Source: an uncultured Campylobacter sp.
Lineage (GTDB): Bacteria > Campylobacterota > Campylobacteria > Campylobacterales > Campylobacteraceae
Assembly: GCF_937980635.1 (NCBI RefSeq)
Contig: NZ_CALJPG010000009.1
Location: 62,001 to 126,000, forward strand
DNA: 64,000 bases
Reading direction: 5' to 3'
The number at the start of each line of letters is the position of its first letter. Position 1 is the stretch's first letter. The notes under the pieces were generated by a model that saw nothing but the letters and a program-made list of their open reading frames with translations, did no database searches and was not told where the DNA came from. The position numbers were made by a program, and so were the translations under genes. This document shows positions 8,702-17,437 of the stretch, piece by piece.

Positions 8702-8986
8702 ATGGCTGTAAAAATTACCGATATTTGCATTAGCTGCGGCTCATGCATTGACGAGTGCCCGGTAAATGCGATCGTGGACGATAGCGATAACCCAAGCGGC
8801 GAGGATAGCTACTACGTATATGCCGATAAATGCGTCGAGTGTGTAGGCTACAACGACGAGCCGGCTTGCGCTAGCGCCTGTCCGACCGACGGCTGTATCG
8901 TCTGGAGCGACATCGTAGCGGGCCAACCTAGCAGGGATAGTATAGGTGCGGATCTACGCAGCGGAGATACCCCGGTATTTGCTTAG
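8702..8986 (+). CDS. fdxA: Ferredoxin FdxA, 2[4Fe-4S] type
   Basis: A 94-residue soluble electron carrier. The two cluster motifs are CISCGSCIDECP and, after an 8-residue spacer typical of this subfamily, CVECVGYNDEPACASACP. A short acidic C-terminal tail follows. I chose the ATG at 8702 because AAAGGAG lies just before it; the open frame extends 27 codons upstream through A/T-rich promoter DNA. It is divergent from ahpC. In C. jejuni the equivalent gene is iron-induced and contributes to aerotolerance. A perfect hairpin follows the stop codon, separating it from ndk. Confidence 0.95.
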   Translation: MAVKITDICISCGSCIDECPVNAIVDDSDNPSGEDSYYVYADKCVECVGYNDEPACASACPTDGCIVWSDIVAGQPSRDSIGADLRSGDTPVFA

Positions 8987-8991
8987 CAGGT

Positions 8992-9021
8992 AAAATTCCG
9001 CGATCAAATGCGCGGAATTTT
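8992..9021 (+). terminator. Intrinsic-type hairpin after fdxA
   Basis: Perfect 11-bp stem (AAAATTCCGCG at 8992-9002 with its complement at 9011-9021) around an 8-base loop, ending in a T run that is part of the stem. It lies 5 bases past the fdxA stop and before the ndk promoter. Confidence 0.7.
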
Positions 9022-9062
9022 AATTCATTCAATCCTTAAATAAATTTTAACCTATTTTTCGA

Positions 9063-9068
9063 TACAAT
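9063..9068 (+). promoter_or_regulatory. Candidate -10 box for the ndk operon
   Basis: TACAAT in the context TATTTTTCGATACAATCC, 25 bases before the ndk start. It follows the fdxA terminator, so ndk and the genes after it would start a new transcript here. Confidence 0.5.
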
Positions 9069-9093
9069 CCGCCTTTCACTTTAAGGAGATTAT

Positions 9094-9507
9094 ATGCAGC
9101 AAACGCTTTCTATTATTAAGCCTGATGCCGTTAAAAAGGGCGTTATCGGCAAAATTATTGATCGTTTCGAAAGCCACGGACTAAGAATCGCAGCGGCTAA
9201 AAAATTATGCCTAAGCGCCGAAGATGCGGGTAAATTTTATGAAATTCACAAGGATCGCCCTTTTTATAAGGATCTGATTGAGTTTATGACTAGCGGTCCG
9301 GTGGTCGTAATGGTGCTAGAAGGCGATGATGCTGTAGCTAAAAATCGCGCGCTAATGGGCGCTACCGATCCGAAAAAAGCGGATAAAGGCACGATCAGAG
9401 CAGACTTTGCGGACAGCATCGACGCTAACGCCGTTCACGGTAGTGACAGCCTAGAAAACGCAAAAACCGAGATCGCATTTTTCTTTGCAAAAAGAGAAAT
9501 TTGTTAA
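9094..9507 (+). CDS. ndk: Nucleoside diphosphate kinase
   Basis: Transfers the gamma-phosphate of ATP to nucleoside diphosphates through a phosphohistidine. It has the normal 137-residue length. It opens with TLSIIKPDAVKKG and carries the signature NAVHGSDSLENA with the active histidine at residue 115. AAGGAG precedes the ATG. It is followed by yceD, rpmF, plsX and fabH with small gaps, the same order as in C. jejuni. Confidence 0.97.
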   Translation: MQQTLSIIKPDAVKKGVIGKIIDRFESHGLRIAAAKKLCLSAEDAGKFYEIHKDRPFYKDLIEFMTSGPVVVMVLEGDDAVAKNRALMGATDPKKADKGTIRADFADSIDANAVHGSDSLENAKTEIAFFFAKREIC

Positions 9508-9516
9508 GAGTGCCGC

Positions 9517-9870
9517 GTGAAGATCTCTTTTGCTAAAATTTCCGCATCGCCCGTGCCGTTTGAAATTTCGAGGGACGGGCTTAAGCTTAGCGGAAATTTA
9601 AAACGAAAAGACTCTAAGTTTATCGAGTGTAAGGGCGAAATTAAGGGCAAAATTCCATACATTTGCGACCGCTGCGGCAAAGAATTTGATCTTGACGTAA
9701 ACGAGAGCGTAAATTTGCTTTTAAGCGAGGGCGTTTTTAACGACGAAAGGCACGAAAGCTTGGACGTTATGGAGTTTTTCGGCGCCGAAGTTGATCTGGA
9801 TGAAATTTTAAGAAGCGAAACGGAAGCTTTCAAAAGCGACTATTTTTATTGCGAAGAATGCAAGAACTAA
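9517..9870 (+). CDS. YceD/DUF177 protein upstream of rpmF
   Basis: A 117-residue protein of the DUF177 (YceD) family, which almost always precedes the L32 gene. Two cysteine pairs are visible: CDRCGKEFDLDV in the middle and YFYCEECKN at the C-terminus, which could bind zinc. The GTG start at 9517 gives MKISFAKIS and fits the spacing after ndk. The E. coli relative has been linked to 23S rRNA maturation, but I infer that role only from the family. Confidence 0.85.
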   Translation: MKISFAKISASPVPFEISRDGLKLSGNLKRKDSKFIECKGEIKGKIPYICDRCGKEFDLDVNESVNLLLSEGVFNDERHESLDVMEFFGAEVDLDEILRSETEAFKSDYFYCEECKN

Positions 9871-9888
9871 ATTTATAAAGGAGAAAAA

Positions 9889-10035
9889 ATGGCAGTTCCA
9901 AAGCGAAGAGTTAGTAAAACTCGTGCGGCAAAAAGACGCACTCACTACAAAGTGACCCTTCCGATTCCCGTCAAAGATAAAGACGGAAGCTGGAAAATTC
10001 CGCATAGAATAAACAAAACTACGGGCGAATATTAA
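9889..10035 (+). CDS. rpmF: 50S ribosomal protein L32
   Basis: A 48-residue basic protein starting MAVPKRRVSKTRAAKRRTHY and ending in IPHRINKTTGEY, a typical bL32. A strong AAAGGAG site precedes the ATG. The cysteine pairs found in many L32 proteins are absent, so this is the cysteine-free type. It sits between yceD and plsX as in most bacteria. Confidence 0.96.
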   Translation: MAVPKRRVSKTRAAKRRTHYKVTLPIPVKDKDGSWKIPHRINKTTGEY

Positions 10036-10039
10036 TCCG

Positions 10040-11038
10040 ATGATTTCCGTTGCTATAGACGCGATGGGCGGTGATTTCGGCTGCGAGCCGATAATAAACG
10101 GAGTTGTAGATGCGCTGCGAGAGCGTAAATTTAATGCGTTTTTGGTAGGCGACGAAGCGCAAATCAAGCCTTTTATTCCACAAGATCAAGGTCTTGAGAA
10201 ATATATCACTTACGTAGCTGCAAGCGAAGTTTTCGAGATGAAAGAGGGCGCAACCGACGCTCTCAAACGCAAAGAAAGCAGCATCTTTAAAGCGGTCGAT
10301 CTAGTAAAAGACGGCACTTGCAAAGCCGTGGTATCAGCAGGACATAGCGGCGCTACGATGAGCCTTGCGACGCTTCGCATAGGAAGGCTCAAAGGTATCT
10401 TGCGCCCGGCGATTGCTACGCTGATGCCAAATTCCATAGGTGGACGCACGTTGGTGCTTGATGTGGGCGCTTATGTGGATTGTAAGCCAGAGAATTTGTT
10501 TCAATTCGCGATTATGGGCGAAGCATATGCCAAGGAGATTATGGGTTTAAATGCGCCACGCATCGGCTTATTATCCAACGGTGAGGAGGATAGTAAAGGC
10601 AACGAGGTAACAAAAGAAACCTTTCATATGCTTAAGAAGATGCAAAATTTTATCGGTAATGTAGAAGGCAATCAAATTTTTGACGGCTCGGTAGACGTGG
10701 TCGTGTGCGACGGATTTATCGGCAACATTATGCTAAAATCCAGCGAAGGTGTCGCAAGCGCTATCGGCAAACTTATTAAAAACGAAACTAAAAAATCCCC
10801 TATCGCCATCGCAGGCTCCATCTTGATGAAGCGTGTCTTTAAAATTATCAAAAAAAGTACGGATTATGACGAATACGGCGGCGCGCCACTTTTAGGCGTC
10901 AAAGAATGCGTCATCATAAGCCACGGCAAAAGCACCCCGAAAGCCGTTAAAAACGCGATCTTTCAAGCGCTTAAATTTGCAGATTCTAAAATCAACTCCG
11001 CGATAGAAAGCGAAATTTCTACAAACGAGCAAAAATGA
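10040..11038 (+). CDS. plsX: Phosphate acyltransferase PlsX
   Basis: Makes acyl-phosphate from acyl-ACP, the first step of PlsX/PlsY phospholipid synthesis. It is peripheral to the inner membrane and 332 residues long. It starts with ISVAIDAMGGDFG and contains SAGHSGATMS and GFIGNIMLKSSEGV, all family landmarks. Its partner PlsY is encoded at 16.3 kb. It overlaps fabH by 4 bases (ATGA), so the two are translationally coupled. Confidence 0.97.
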   Translation: MISVAIDAMGGDFGCEPIINGVVDALRERKFNAFLVGDEAQIKPFIPQDQGLEKYITYVAASEVFEMKEGATDALKRKESSIFKAVDLVKDGTCKAVVSAGHSGATMSLATLRIGRLKGILRPAIATLMPNSIGGRTLVLDVGAYVDCKPENLFQFAIMGEAYAKEIMGLNAPRIGLLSNGEEDSKGNEVTKETFHMLKKMQNFIGNVEGNQIFDGSVDVVVCDGFIGNIMLKSSEGVASAIGKLIKNETKKSPIAIAGSILMKRVFKIIKKSTDYDEYGGAPLLGVKECVIISHGKSTPKAVKNAIFQALKFADSKINSAIESEISTNEQK

Positions 11039-12033
11039 AAAAAGCCTCGATGATCTCGATCGCAGCATACGCGCCGAGTCAAATTTTAACTAATTTCGAT
11101 CTTGAAAAAATGGTTGAAACGACTGATGAATGGATCGTCAAGCGCACAGGCATTCATGAGCGCCGCATCGCGAAGGGCGAGACTACTAGCGATCTGGGCA
11201 TGAAGGCTGCAGCGCTTGCGATCGAGCGTAGCGGCTTGCAAAAAAACGCGATTGATGCAATAATATGCGCCACGATCTCACCCGATTATTTCTGTATGCC
11301 CTCGACCGCGTGCGTCATCGCAAATAAACTGGGTTTGAACTTCGGCATCACGGCGTTTGATATAAATGCCGCCTGTACCGGCTTCATCTATCTTTTAGAG
11401 CTTGCAAAATCCCTCATCGAAAGCGGCGCCAAAAAACACGTGTTGATAATCGGCACGGAAAAGTTAAGTTCGATAGTCGATTGGAGCGACCGCGCTACGT
11501 GCATACTTTTCGGCGACGGCGCAGGCGCTGCGGTTATCGCGGCGTGTGACGATAACGAAATCATCGACATTCATACTGCTAGCGACGGCAGCAAGGGCGA
11601 TCTTCTCATCACCGCAGCCCCAGGCAGCGTCAATCCGCTCAGCCAAAAAATCATCGACGAAAAACTAGGCTTCATGCAGATGGCGGGGCGCGAGGTCTTT
11701 AAAATTGCGGTACCGACGCTTAGTAACGACGTCGTGGAGATTTTGGAGAAAAATAAAATTTCGCCCGAGCAGGTTGATCTTTTCATCCCGCATCAGGCTA
11801 ATTTGCGCATTATCGAGGCAGTAAAGGCGAGATTAGAATTTAGCGACGAACAGTGCGTGCTTACGATCGGCAAGTACGGCAATACGAGCTCGGCGTCGAT
11901 CCCGATGGCGATAAATGACGCTTACGAGAGCGGCAGACTCAAAAACGGCTCGCTCATGCTACTTGATGCGTTCGGTGGCGGCTTTACGTGGGGCAGCGCG
12001 CTTTTGAAATTTGGCGGTAAGAGCACAAACTAG
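11035..12033 (+). CDS. fabH: 3-oxoacyl-ACP synthase III (KASIII)
   Basis: Condenses acetyl-CoA with malonyl-ACP to start fatty acid synthesis. The catalytic triad is visible: Cys in DINAACTGFIY, His in IPHQANLRI and Asn in GKYGNTSSAS. The 332-residue length is normal, and the C-terminal GGGFTWGSALLKF stretch is typical. It is the last gene of the ndk-yceD-rpmF-plsX-fabH run and is followed by a long gap without intact genes. Confidence 0.97.
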   Translation: MKKASMISIAAYAPSQILTNFDLEKMVETTDEWIVKRTGIHERRIAKGETTSDLGMKAAALAIERSGLQKNAIDAIICATISPDYFCMPSTACVIANKLGLNFGITAFDINAACTGFIYLLELAKSLIESGAKKHVLIIGTEKLSSIVDWSDRATCILFGDGAGAAVIAACDDNEIIDIHTASDGSKGDLLITAAPGSVNPLSQKIIDEKLGFMQMAGREVFKIAVPTLSNDVVEILEKNKISPEQVDLFIPHQANLRIIEAVKARLEFSDEQCVLTIGKYGNTSSASIPMAINDAYESGRLKNGSLMLLDAFGGGFTWGSALLKFGGKSTN

Positions 12034-12981
12034 CGCTTTTTAAATTTTATTATCTTTGAATTTCGCTATATTTAAGAGTTAAAATTCCAAGCTTATTTAC
12101 AAAACTAATTTCAAATTTATATTTATTCCGAGTCGGGTTTCAAAATTTTAAAATGAAGTGTTTGCGATTAAAAGCATATTATAATCTTGTGCAGTTTGCA
12201 TATCGGCTTCTGCGTGAGATAGTAAAACGACGTTAGTCTTAGGTCTGCTGCTTTTTGGTGGCGGGCTTGTAGAATATAAAAGAAATCAAATATGCGATAG
12301 CTTAAATGGGTGTTAATTTCAGCCGATTCTGCATTAACGGCTTTTAATTGGCTACAAAGCTCGACAAGTATTTTTACGGCGGCGTATGGTGGATCTTTTG
12401 AGTGACCTACACATAGGCTGTAGAATAAAATTCAAATACCAAAACGCTCACAACAGCAAGCATCAAATTGCCTTAGATTTGAAATTTAGCATAAATGCTA
12501 GTAAATTTAATTAAATACCGCGAACGAGGCGATAAAGGATCGCTATGCCATGAGTGAAGAAGCGTCGTATCTCTAATATCTATAGGGCGTTAAAAATCTC
12601 CAGCTATCTCCCGTTATACAAATATATATTATCTCTATATAGATAGCGGCGAGCAGGAGGGCGCAGCCACGCTATAGCTACAGACTGAAGCGGTCAATGA
12701 ACTTAGCTTTATTGCGAAAGCTACAGCAGTTTATAGGTTTTGATGGTAGGTCTAGTTCAATGCCATTGTAAGCATTGAAAAATTTCGCACAAAATATCAT
12801 CTCACAATTATGGACGACAGTTATTAAAGTATATTATTGGGGCAATTTTTTATAAATTTTAAGTTCAAATTCCATTCGGATAAAATTTAGATTTATTTTT
12901 TAGAAAGCGATCCGAAATTATTTAAAATTCCTCCGTTAGCTTGGACTATCTAGAGTGTTGCTCGTGTACCCGATTTAAATT
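12034..12981. other. Long gap after fabH, no intact gene; possible gene remnants
   Basis: 948 bases between convergent genes with no ORF I would accept. Short stretches look like coding debris in shifted plus-strand frames. One is a hydrophobic LVLGLLLFGGGLVEYKRN segment near 12237-12320. The next, in another frame, is NWLQSSTSIFTAAYGGSFE near 12345-12402. They may be remains of one small secreted-protein gene. No tRNA, IS end or clear terminator was found. Confidence 0.35.
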
Positions 12982-13905
12982 TTAAATAACGTAAAATCCC
13001 AAATTCTCGTGTTTAAGGATAATTTTTCTGATCTCTTTTAGTAGGCTGAGCGAGGCTTCGATTTCGACGCGGCGGGTGCTTACGCTCTCGATGTTCGCGC
13101 CTACGCTCACCCCTTTTGCGAGGGCGTATTTGTAGATGAAATCAAACATCTCCGCGCACAGCGCTGTTGAACTTTGCAAGATATCGACGCTACTTTGCAG
13201 CCGTTGCTGCAAAAAATCTGGCACCGAGATACCAAGCCACTTCATAAACTCAAGTGTCTTTAGGCTGCCGCACGGCGTGAAAGTAAAGATTATAGGCACT
13301 TTTTTGCACTCCAAAGCGGCGTAATCATCGATAAAATCTTTGGCGTTTTGCACATTATAAACCGCCTGGGTGATAAAAAATTCGCACCCGTCCGCAGTCT
13401 TCTCCGCGATTTTTAGGTGCTCGTCGCGGCTCTTTTCATGGCGTTCAGGAATGCAGATGCCGCCTAGACAAAGATGCGGCGCCACGAGTCGCTTGAGCTC
13501 ATAGGCGTGGCTTAGATGCAGTTTGCATTCTTCGTTTTTAGAGCTCGCCCCCACGAAAACACCCAGCCCGCTTGCGGCATGTCTTAGAATTTCGCAAAAT
13601 TCTGCCTCGTCGTATTTGCCTACCGCGCGGTAGATGATCGCTTCTTTATCGGTGTGTAGATACTGCGTGTAGTAGCGCGCAGGATCGATCGTATGCACAA
13701 AAGGGAAGGTCCGCTCATCTTTCGTGCGCGCGCTTTCATCTTGTAGATCGTAGATGACGATGCCGTCGCATTCACATTCACCTAGGCGTTGCGACCACGC
13801 CGTACCTAGGTGCTCGAGCTCGTCTTGAGAGGACGTGATTTTAGGCGGGACGATACCATAGAGTAGAATTCCGCTTTTTCCGTTTCTAATTTTTTCTTTT
13901 AACAC
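12982..13905 (-). CDS. Methylenetetrahydrofolate reductase-like protein
   Basis: A 307-residue protein with the TIM-barrel features of the MTHFR (MetF) family. The best match is GGICIPERHEKSRDEHLKIA followed by GCEFFITQAVYNV, which corresponds to the PE.HP ... ITQ..FD region that contacts FAD and folate in MetF. It is divergent: the N-terminal half (KSGILLYGIVPPKITSS) differs from ordinary MetF, and the C-terminus is longer. It may reduce methylene-THF for methionine synthesis or act on a related substrate. It stands alone, between a degenerate gap and the divergent HerA-like gene. Confidence 0.65.
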   Translation of the reverse strand: MLKEKIRNGKSGILLYGIVPPKITSSQDELEHLGTAWSQRLGECECDGIVIYDLQDESARTKDERTFPFVHTIDPARYYTQYLHTDKEAIIYRAVGKYDEAEFCEILRHAASGLGVFVGASSKNEECKLHLSHAYELKRLVAPHLCLGGICIPERHEKSRDEHLKIAEKTADGCEFFITQAVYNVQNAKDFIDDYAALECKKVPIIFTFTPCGSLKTLEFMKWLGISVPDFLQQRLQSSVDILQSSTALCAEMFDFIYKYALAKGVSVGANIESVSTRRVEIEASLSLLKEIRKIILKHENLGFYVI

Positions 13906-13963
13906 TTGCCATTCCTTGATTTTTCGCGCATTTTAGCAAATTTAAATTTAAAAATTTAAATGA

Positions 13964-13969
13964 TATAAT
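13964..13969 (+). promoter_or_regulatory. Candidate -10 box for the HerA-like gene
   Basis: TATAAT in TGATATAATGCC, an extended -10 form, 31 bases before the ATG at 14000, downstream of an A/T-rich tract in the divergent spacer. Confidence 0.5.
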
Positions 13970-13999
13970 GCCGAGCAAATTGCAAATTTAAGGAACGCA

Positions 14000-16291
14000 A
14001 TGAAAACGCTTCAAGAAAATTTAAAGCTTTTTTATCTAGGGCTTGAAAACGGCGAGCCGTTTTTTTATAAAAACAAGGATCTGACGACGCACGCGCTTAT
14101 CATCGGAATGACCGGCAGCGGTAAAACGGGACTTGGCATCACGCTGCTAGAGGAAGCCGCGATCGATAATATCCCGTCCATCATCATCGATCCAAAGGGC
14201 GATCTGGCAAATTTAGCTCTTACCTTTCCGCAGATGAGGGCTGAGGATTTTGAGCCTTATATCGACGAGGCCGAGGCGCAAAACAAAGGTCTTAGCGTGC
14301 GCGAGTACGCCGAACAGACTGCAAATACTTGGCGCGAGGGGATCGAGGGCTCATATCAAGATCTGGCGCGGGTGGAGCTTTTGAAAAACAGCGCCGATTT
14401 TAGAATTTATACACCCAAATCAAGCGCAGGGCTCGGCGTTAGCCTGCTAAGCGACTTTGAAGCGCCGCAGGGCTTAAACGAAGAGGATTTGAACAACTAC
14501 GTAGGCGGCATCGCCACTAGCGTGCTAAGCCTTGCGGGGATTAGTAGCGATAATCTTAGCTCGCCGGAATTTTTACTAATCAGCCAAATTTTAACCTATC
14601 ATTTCAGCAGGGGCGAGGAGGTGAGCGTGGTGGATCTCATCGCGCAGATCGGCAACCCACCTTTCGATAAGATCGGCGTTTTCGATGTTAATACCTTCTT
14701 TCCGAGTGATAAGCGAATGGCGCTTGCGATGAAGATTAACGCGCTCATCGCAAGCCCGAGCTTTAAGCTTTGGTGCGAGGGCGAGCGGCTAAATATCGCC
14801 AAGATGCTCTTTGATGAAAACGGCAGGGCGAGGGCGAATATATTTTCCATCGCGCATCTAAACGACGATGAGAGGATGTTTTTCGTCACGCTGCTTTTGG
14901 GCGAGATGATCAAATGGATGCGCACCACCAGCGGCACCAGCTCGCTGCGCGCAGTACTTTATATGGATGAAATTTACGGCTTCTTCCCGCCAAACGGTAA
15001 TCCGCCGAGCAAAACCCCGATGCTTACGCTGCTAAAGCAGGCTCGCGCGTTCGGTCTTGGTTGCGTTCTATCGACGCAAAACCCGGTCGATCTCGATTAT
15101 AAGGGGCTTAGCAACATCGGTACATGGTTTATCGGGCGCTTGCAAACCGCACAGGATAAGGAGCGCGTCATCAGCGGTCTAAGCGGCATCGGCTCAAATC
15201 CGATCGACAAAAGCGTTCTGATGGAGAAAATTTCAAATCTCAAAAAGCGAAGCTTTTTGGTAAAAAACATCAACGAGGACGTGCTGCGAGTGATCGAGAC
15301 GCGCTTTGCGCTAAGCTATCTAAAAGGCCCTTTAAGTAACGAGCAAATTTCAAATTTAATGAAAGACAAAAAGGCTGAAATTTCGTCCGTGTCGGGCGCC
15401 ATGCAAGGCGTCAAATCCGCCGGCGCCGCCAAACCCGTAGTTTCTACTGAAATTTCACAGCTTTACAGCTACGGCGCGAGCCTTGAGCTAAGCCCGTATC
15501 TGTATGCAAGCGCAAAGATGCGATTTTGCGATAAAGGAGTCGATTTTACGCAGCAGCGCACCTATCTACTCGCGCTTTCGGACGCAAGCGAAATAGATTG
15601 GAGCGAGGCGAGCACGCGAGAAGTTGCAAATTTAAGCGGACAGGAGCAGGCGGGCTCGCTCTACGGCGCGCTTCCTAGCTTTATCGCGGGAGCAAAAAAT
15701 TTAAACGCTCAGCTTAAAAGCTTTAAGGAGTGGATCTACCGCAACGAAAAGCTCGAGCTTTTTAGCGCGCTTGATCTGCTCTCAAAACCGGGCGAGAGCA
15801 GGGAGGAATTTTTCGTGCGCCTAGGCGATAAGGCGAACGAAGCTTTAGAGGTCAAAACCGATGAGATCACGGCTAAATTTGAAAAGGAAAAGGCGCGCCT
15901 TGAGGATAAAATTTCGCGTGCTAGCGAAAAGTATGAGAAGGAAAAGGGTGACGTGCTAAGTCGCGGCGTGGATGCCGCGCTAAACATAGGCGGCGCGATC
16001 TTAGGCGCGTTTTTAGGCCGCTCGCGCAGCGCTAGCAATATCTCTAAAGCGATCAGTGGCGCCAAGAGCGCGCATAAAATTTTAAACGAACGAAGCGAAG
16101 CTAAAAATGCCGAAAATAGCCTAAGCGCGCTACAAGAGGAGCTGGAAGTGCTTACGCAGAAATTTGAGGCTGAAGTGGACGCGCTAAAACAGAGCCTGGA
16201 TCTAAAAAATATTAAACTCGAAACGAAAGAAATTTCGCCGAAGAAAACCGACATCTACGACGAGAAAATTTCGCTACTTTGGAAGAGTTAA
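14000..16291 (+). CDS. HerA/FtsK-superfamily ATPase with C-terminal coiled coil
   Basis: A 763-residue P-loop ATPase. Walker A is GMTGSGKT (residues 36-43), followed by IIDPKGDLANLAL, typical of HerA/YjgR-like (DUF87/DUF853) proteins. Walker B is VLYMDEIYGF near residue 320, with a sensor-like LSTQNPVDLDYKG after it. From about residue 600 the protein is highly charged and predicted coiled coil. A short glycine/alanine-rich stretch (GGAILGAFLGRSRS) interrupts the coil near residue 670. The family pumps or translocates DNA or acts in repair, but no nuclease partner (NurA, Sir2) is next to it. It is followed 12 bases later by plsY. It is a core-type gene, not obviously part of a defence cluster. 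Confidence 0.75.
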   Translation: MKTLQENLKLFYLGLENGEPFFYKNKDLTTHALIIGMTGSGKTGLGITLLEEAAIDNIPSIIIDPKGDLANLALTFPQMRAEDFEPYIDEAEAQNKGLSVREYAEQTANTWREGIEGSYQDLARVELLKNSADFRIYTPKSSAGLGVSLLSDFEAPQGLNEEDLNNYVGGIATSVLSLAGISSDNLSSPEFLLISQILTYHFSRGEEVSVVDLIAQIGNPPFDKIGVFDVNTFFPSDKRMALAMKINALIASPSFKLWCEGERLNIAKMLFDENGRARANIFSIAHLNDDERMFFVTLLLGEMIKWMRTTSGTSSLRAVLYMDEIYGFFPPNGNPPSKTPMLTLLKQARAFGLGCVLSTQNPVDLDYKGLSNIGTWFIGRLQTAQDKERVISGLSGIGSNPIDKSVLMEKISNLKKRSFLVKNINEDVLRVIETRFALSYLKGPLSNEQISNLMKDKKAEISSVSGAMQGVKSAGAAKPVVSTEISQLYSYGASLELSPYLYASAKMRFCDKGVDFTQQRTYLLALSDASEIDWSEASTREVANLSGQEQAGSLYGALPSFIAGAKNLNAQLKSFKEWIYRNEKLELFSALDLLSKPGESREEFFVRLGDKANEALEVKTDEITAKFEKEKARLEDKISRASEKYEKEKGDVLSRGVDAALNIGGAILGAFLGRSRSASNISKAISGAKSAHKILNERSEAKNAENSLSALQEELEVLTQKFEAEVDALKQSLDLKNIKLETKEISPKKTDIYDEKISLLWKS

Positions 16292-16303
16292 AGGGAGAAT
16301 TTT

Positions 16304-17047
16304 ATGGATAAACTTAGTGAAATTTTAAATATCGTATACGCCGCACTCTGCGATCCTAGCTCAAAATATTTTCTAGGAGATGAGCATGGAATTCTAGGAA
16401 GCGGAATTCTTGGAATTTTATATAGGACATTTACGGCGCCGAATTTTTGGTGCTACTTTGCTGCGTATCTGATCGCTGCGATCCCCTTTGGGCTTTTGAT
16501 CGGCAGATACCTAGGCGGCGTGGATATCAAAAGCGAGGGCAGCGGCTCCATAGGCGCCACCAACGTCCTTCGCGTCTTAAAAACTCGCGATCCGCAAAAA
16601 GCAAAAAAACTCGCGATCCTCACGGTCGCCTGCGACGCGCTAAAGGGCGTCCTGCCGATACTGATCGCGCGAGCTTTAGGCTTTGATGAAAACGTGCTGT
16701 GGAGCATGGCGGTCTTTGCGGTGCTTGGGCACTGCTTTAGCCCGTATCTGAAATTTAACGGCGGCAAGGGCATTGCGACGGGAGCCGGCGTGCTTGCTTG
16801 CTTCATTCCTATCGAGCTTATCATCGCGCTTGCCGTTTGGTTTATAGTCGGCAAGACTGTTAAAATTTCATCCGTAGCCTCGCTCGCAGCGGCGCTTGCA
16901 CTAGTTATCGCAAGCTACGTGATCCATCCGCAGATGCCGGCGATCAACACTCATGCGCCGATCTTTCTGATAGTTTTCATCGTATTTTACAAGCACGCGC
17001 CGAATATCGCCAGGCTGCTTAAGGGCGAGGAAAAGCGCGTAGTATGA
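16304..17047 (+). CDS. plsY: Glycerol-3-phosphate acyltransferase PlsY
   Basis: An inner-membrane enzyme that acylates glycerol-3-phosphate with acyl-phosphate from PlsX. Family motifs are SEGSGSIGATNVLRV, HCFSPYLKFNGGKGIATGAG and YKHAPNIARLLKGEE. At 247 residues it is about 45 longer than usual. The extra part is N-terminal (residues 1-45, before FWCYFAAYLIAAIPFG) and includes a short near-repeat GILGSGILGILYR. The ATG at 16304 has a good AAGGGAG site, so I kept the long form. It overlaps folB by 4 bases. Confidence 0.95.
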   Translation: MDKLSEILNIVYAALCDPSSKYFLGDEHGILGSGILGILYRTFTAPNFWCYFAAYLIAAIPFGLLIGRYLGGVDIKSEGSGSIGATNVLRVLKTRDPQKAKKLAILTVACDALKGVLPILIARALGFDENVLWSMAVFAVLGHCFSPYLKFNGGKGIATGAGVLACFIPIELIIALAVWFIVGKTVKISSVASLAAALALVIASYVIHPQMPAINTHAPIFLIVFIVFYKHAPNIARLLKGEEKRVV

Positions 17048-17361
17048 TTAAAATTTTAATCGAAAAGCTGGAATTCGGCGCGATAATCGGGACGCTGGAT
17101 TTTGAGCGCAAACGTGAGCAGCGCGTGTGGGTGTGGGCAAAGCTCGGGGCGGAGGAATTTATTGACTACGCGCGGGTTTGCGAATATATCAAAGCGGAGC
17201 TTCGCGAGAAAAAATTTCGCCTCGTGGAGGACGCGCTAAGATACTTCGCGCAGGAGTTTCACTCAAAATTTCGATCGATGGATTATTTTTATATGAAAAT
17301 TTTAAAACCTGAAATTTTACAAGATGCGAGCGTCGGCGCGGAAATAGAGATAAAATTTTAA
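17044..17361 (+). CDS. folB: Dihydroneopterin aldolase-family protein
   Basis: A 105-residue FolB-type protein of folate biosynthesis. It starts IKILIEKLEFGAIIGTLDFERK, where FolB has its EGIIGxxxxER signature, and has KKFRLVEDALRYFAQE later. The usual glutamate of the signature (G.YPEER form) is reduced to LDFERK, so catalysis should be confirmed. The plsY-folB pairing with a 4-base overlap is the same as in C. jejuni. It is followed by a spacer with the promoter of the two-component genes. Confidence 0.8.
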   Translation: MIKILIEKLEFGAIIGTLDFERKREQRVWVWAKLGAEEFIDYARVCEYIKAELREKKFRLVEDALRYFAQEFHSKFRSMDYFYMKILKPEILQDASVGAEIEIKF

Positions 17362-17437
17362 AATTTCTTTAAAAAATCTTGAAATTTTGCTTAAAATATG
17401 TTAAAATCGCCGCAAAATTTTAAGGCAAGGAAATTAA

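Noticed and set aside
12861..12880. tRNA-like T-loop (GTTCAAATTCC)
   Set aside because: The flanking bases cannot form the 5-bp T stem, and no acceptor or anticodon arm is present.
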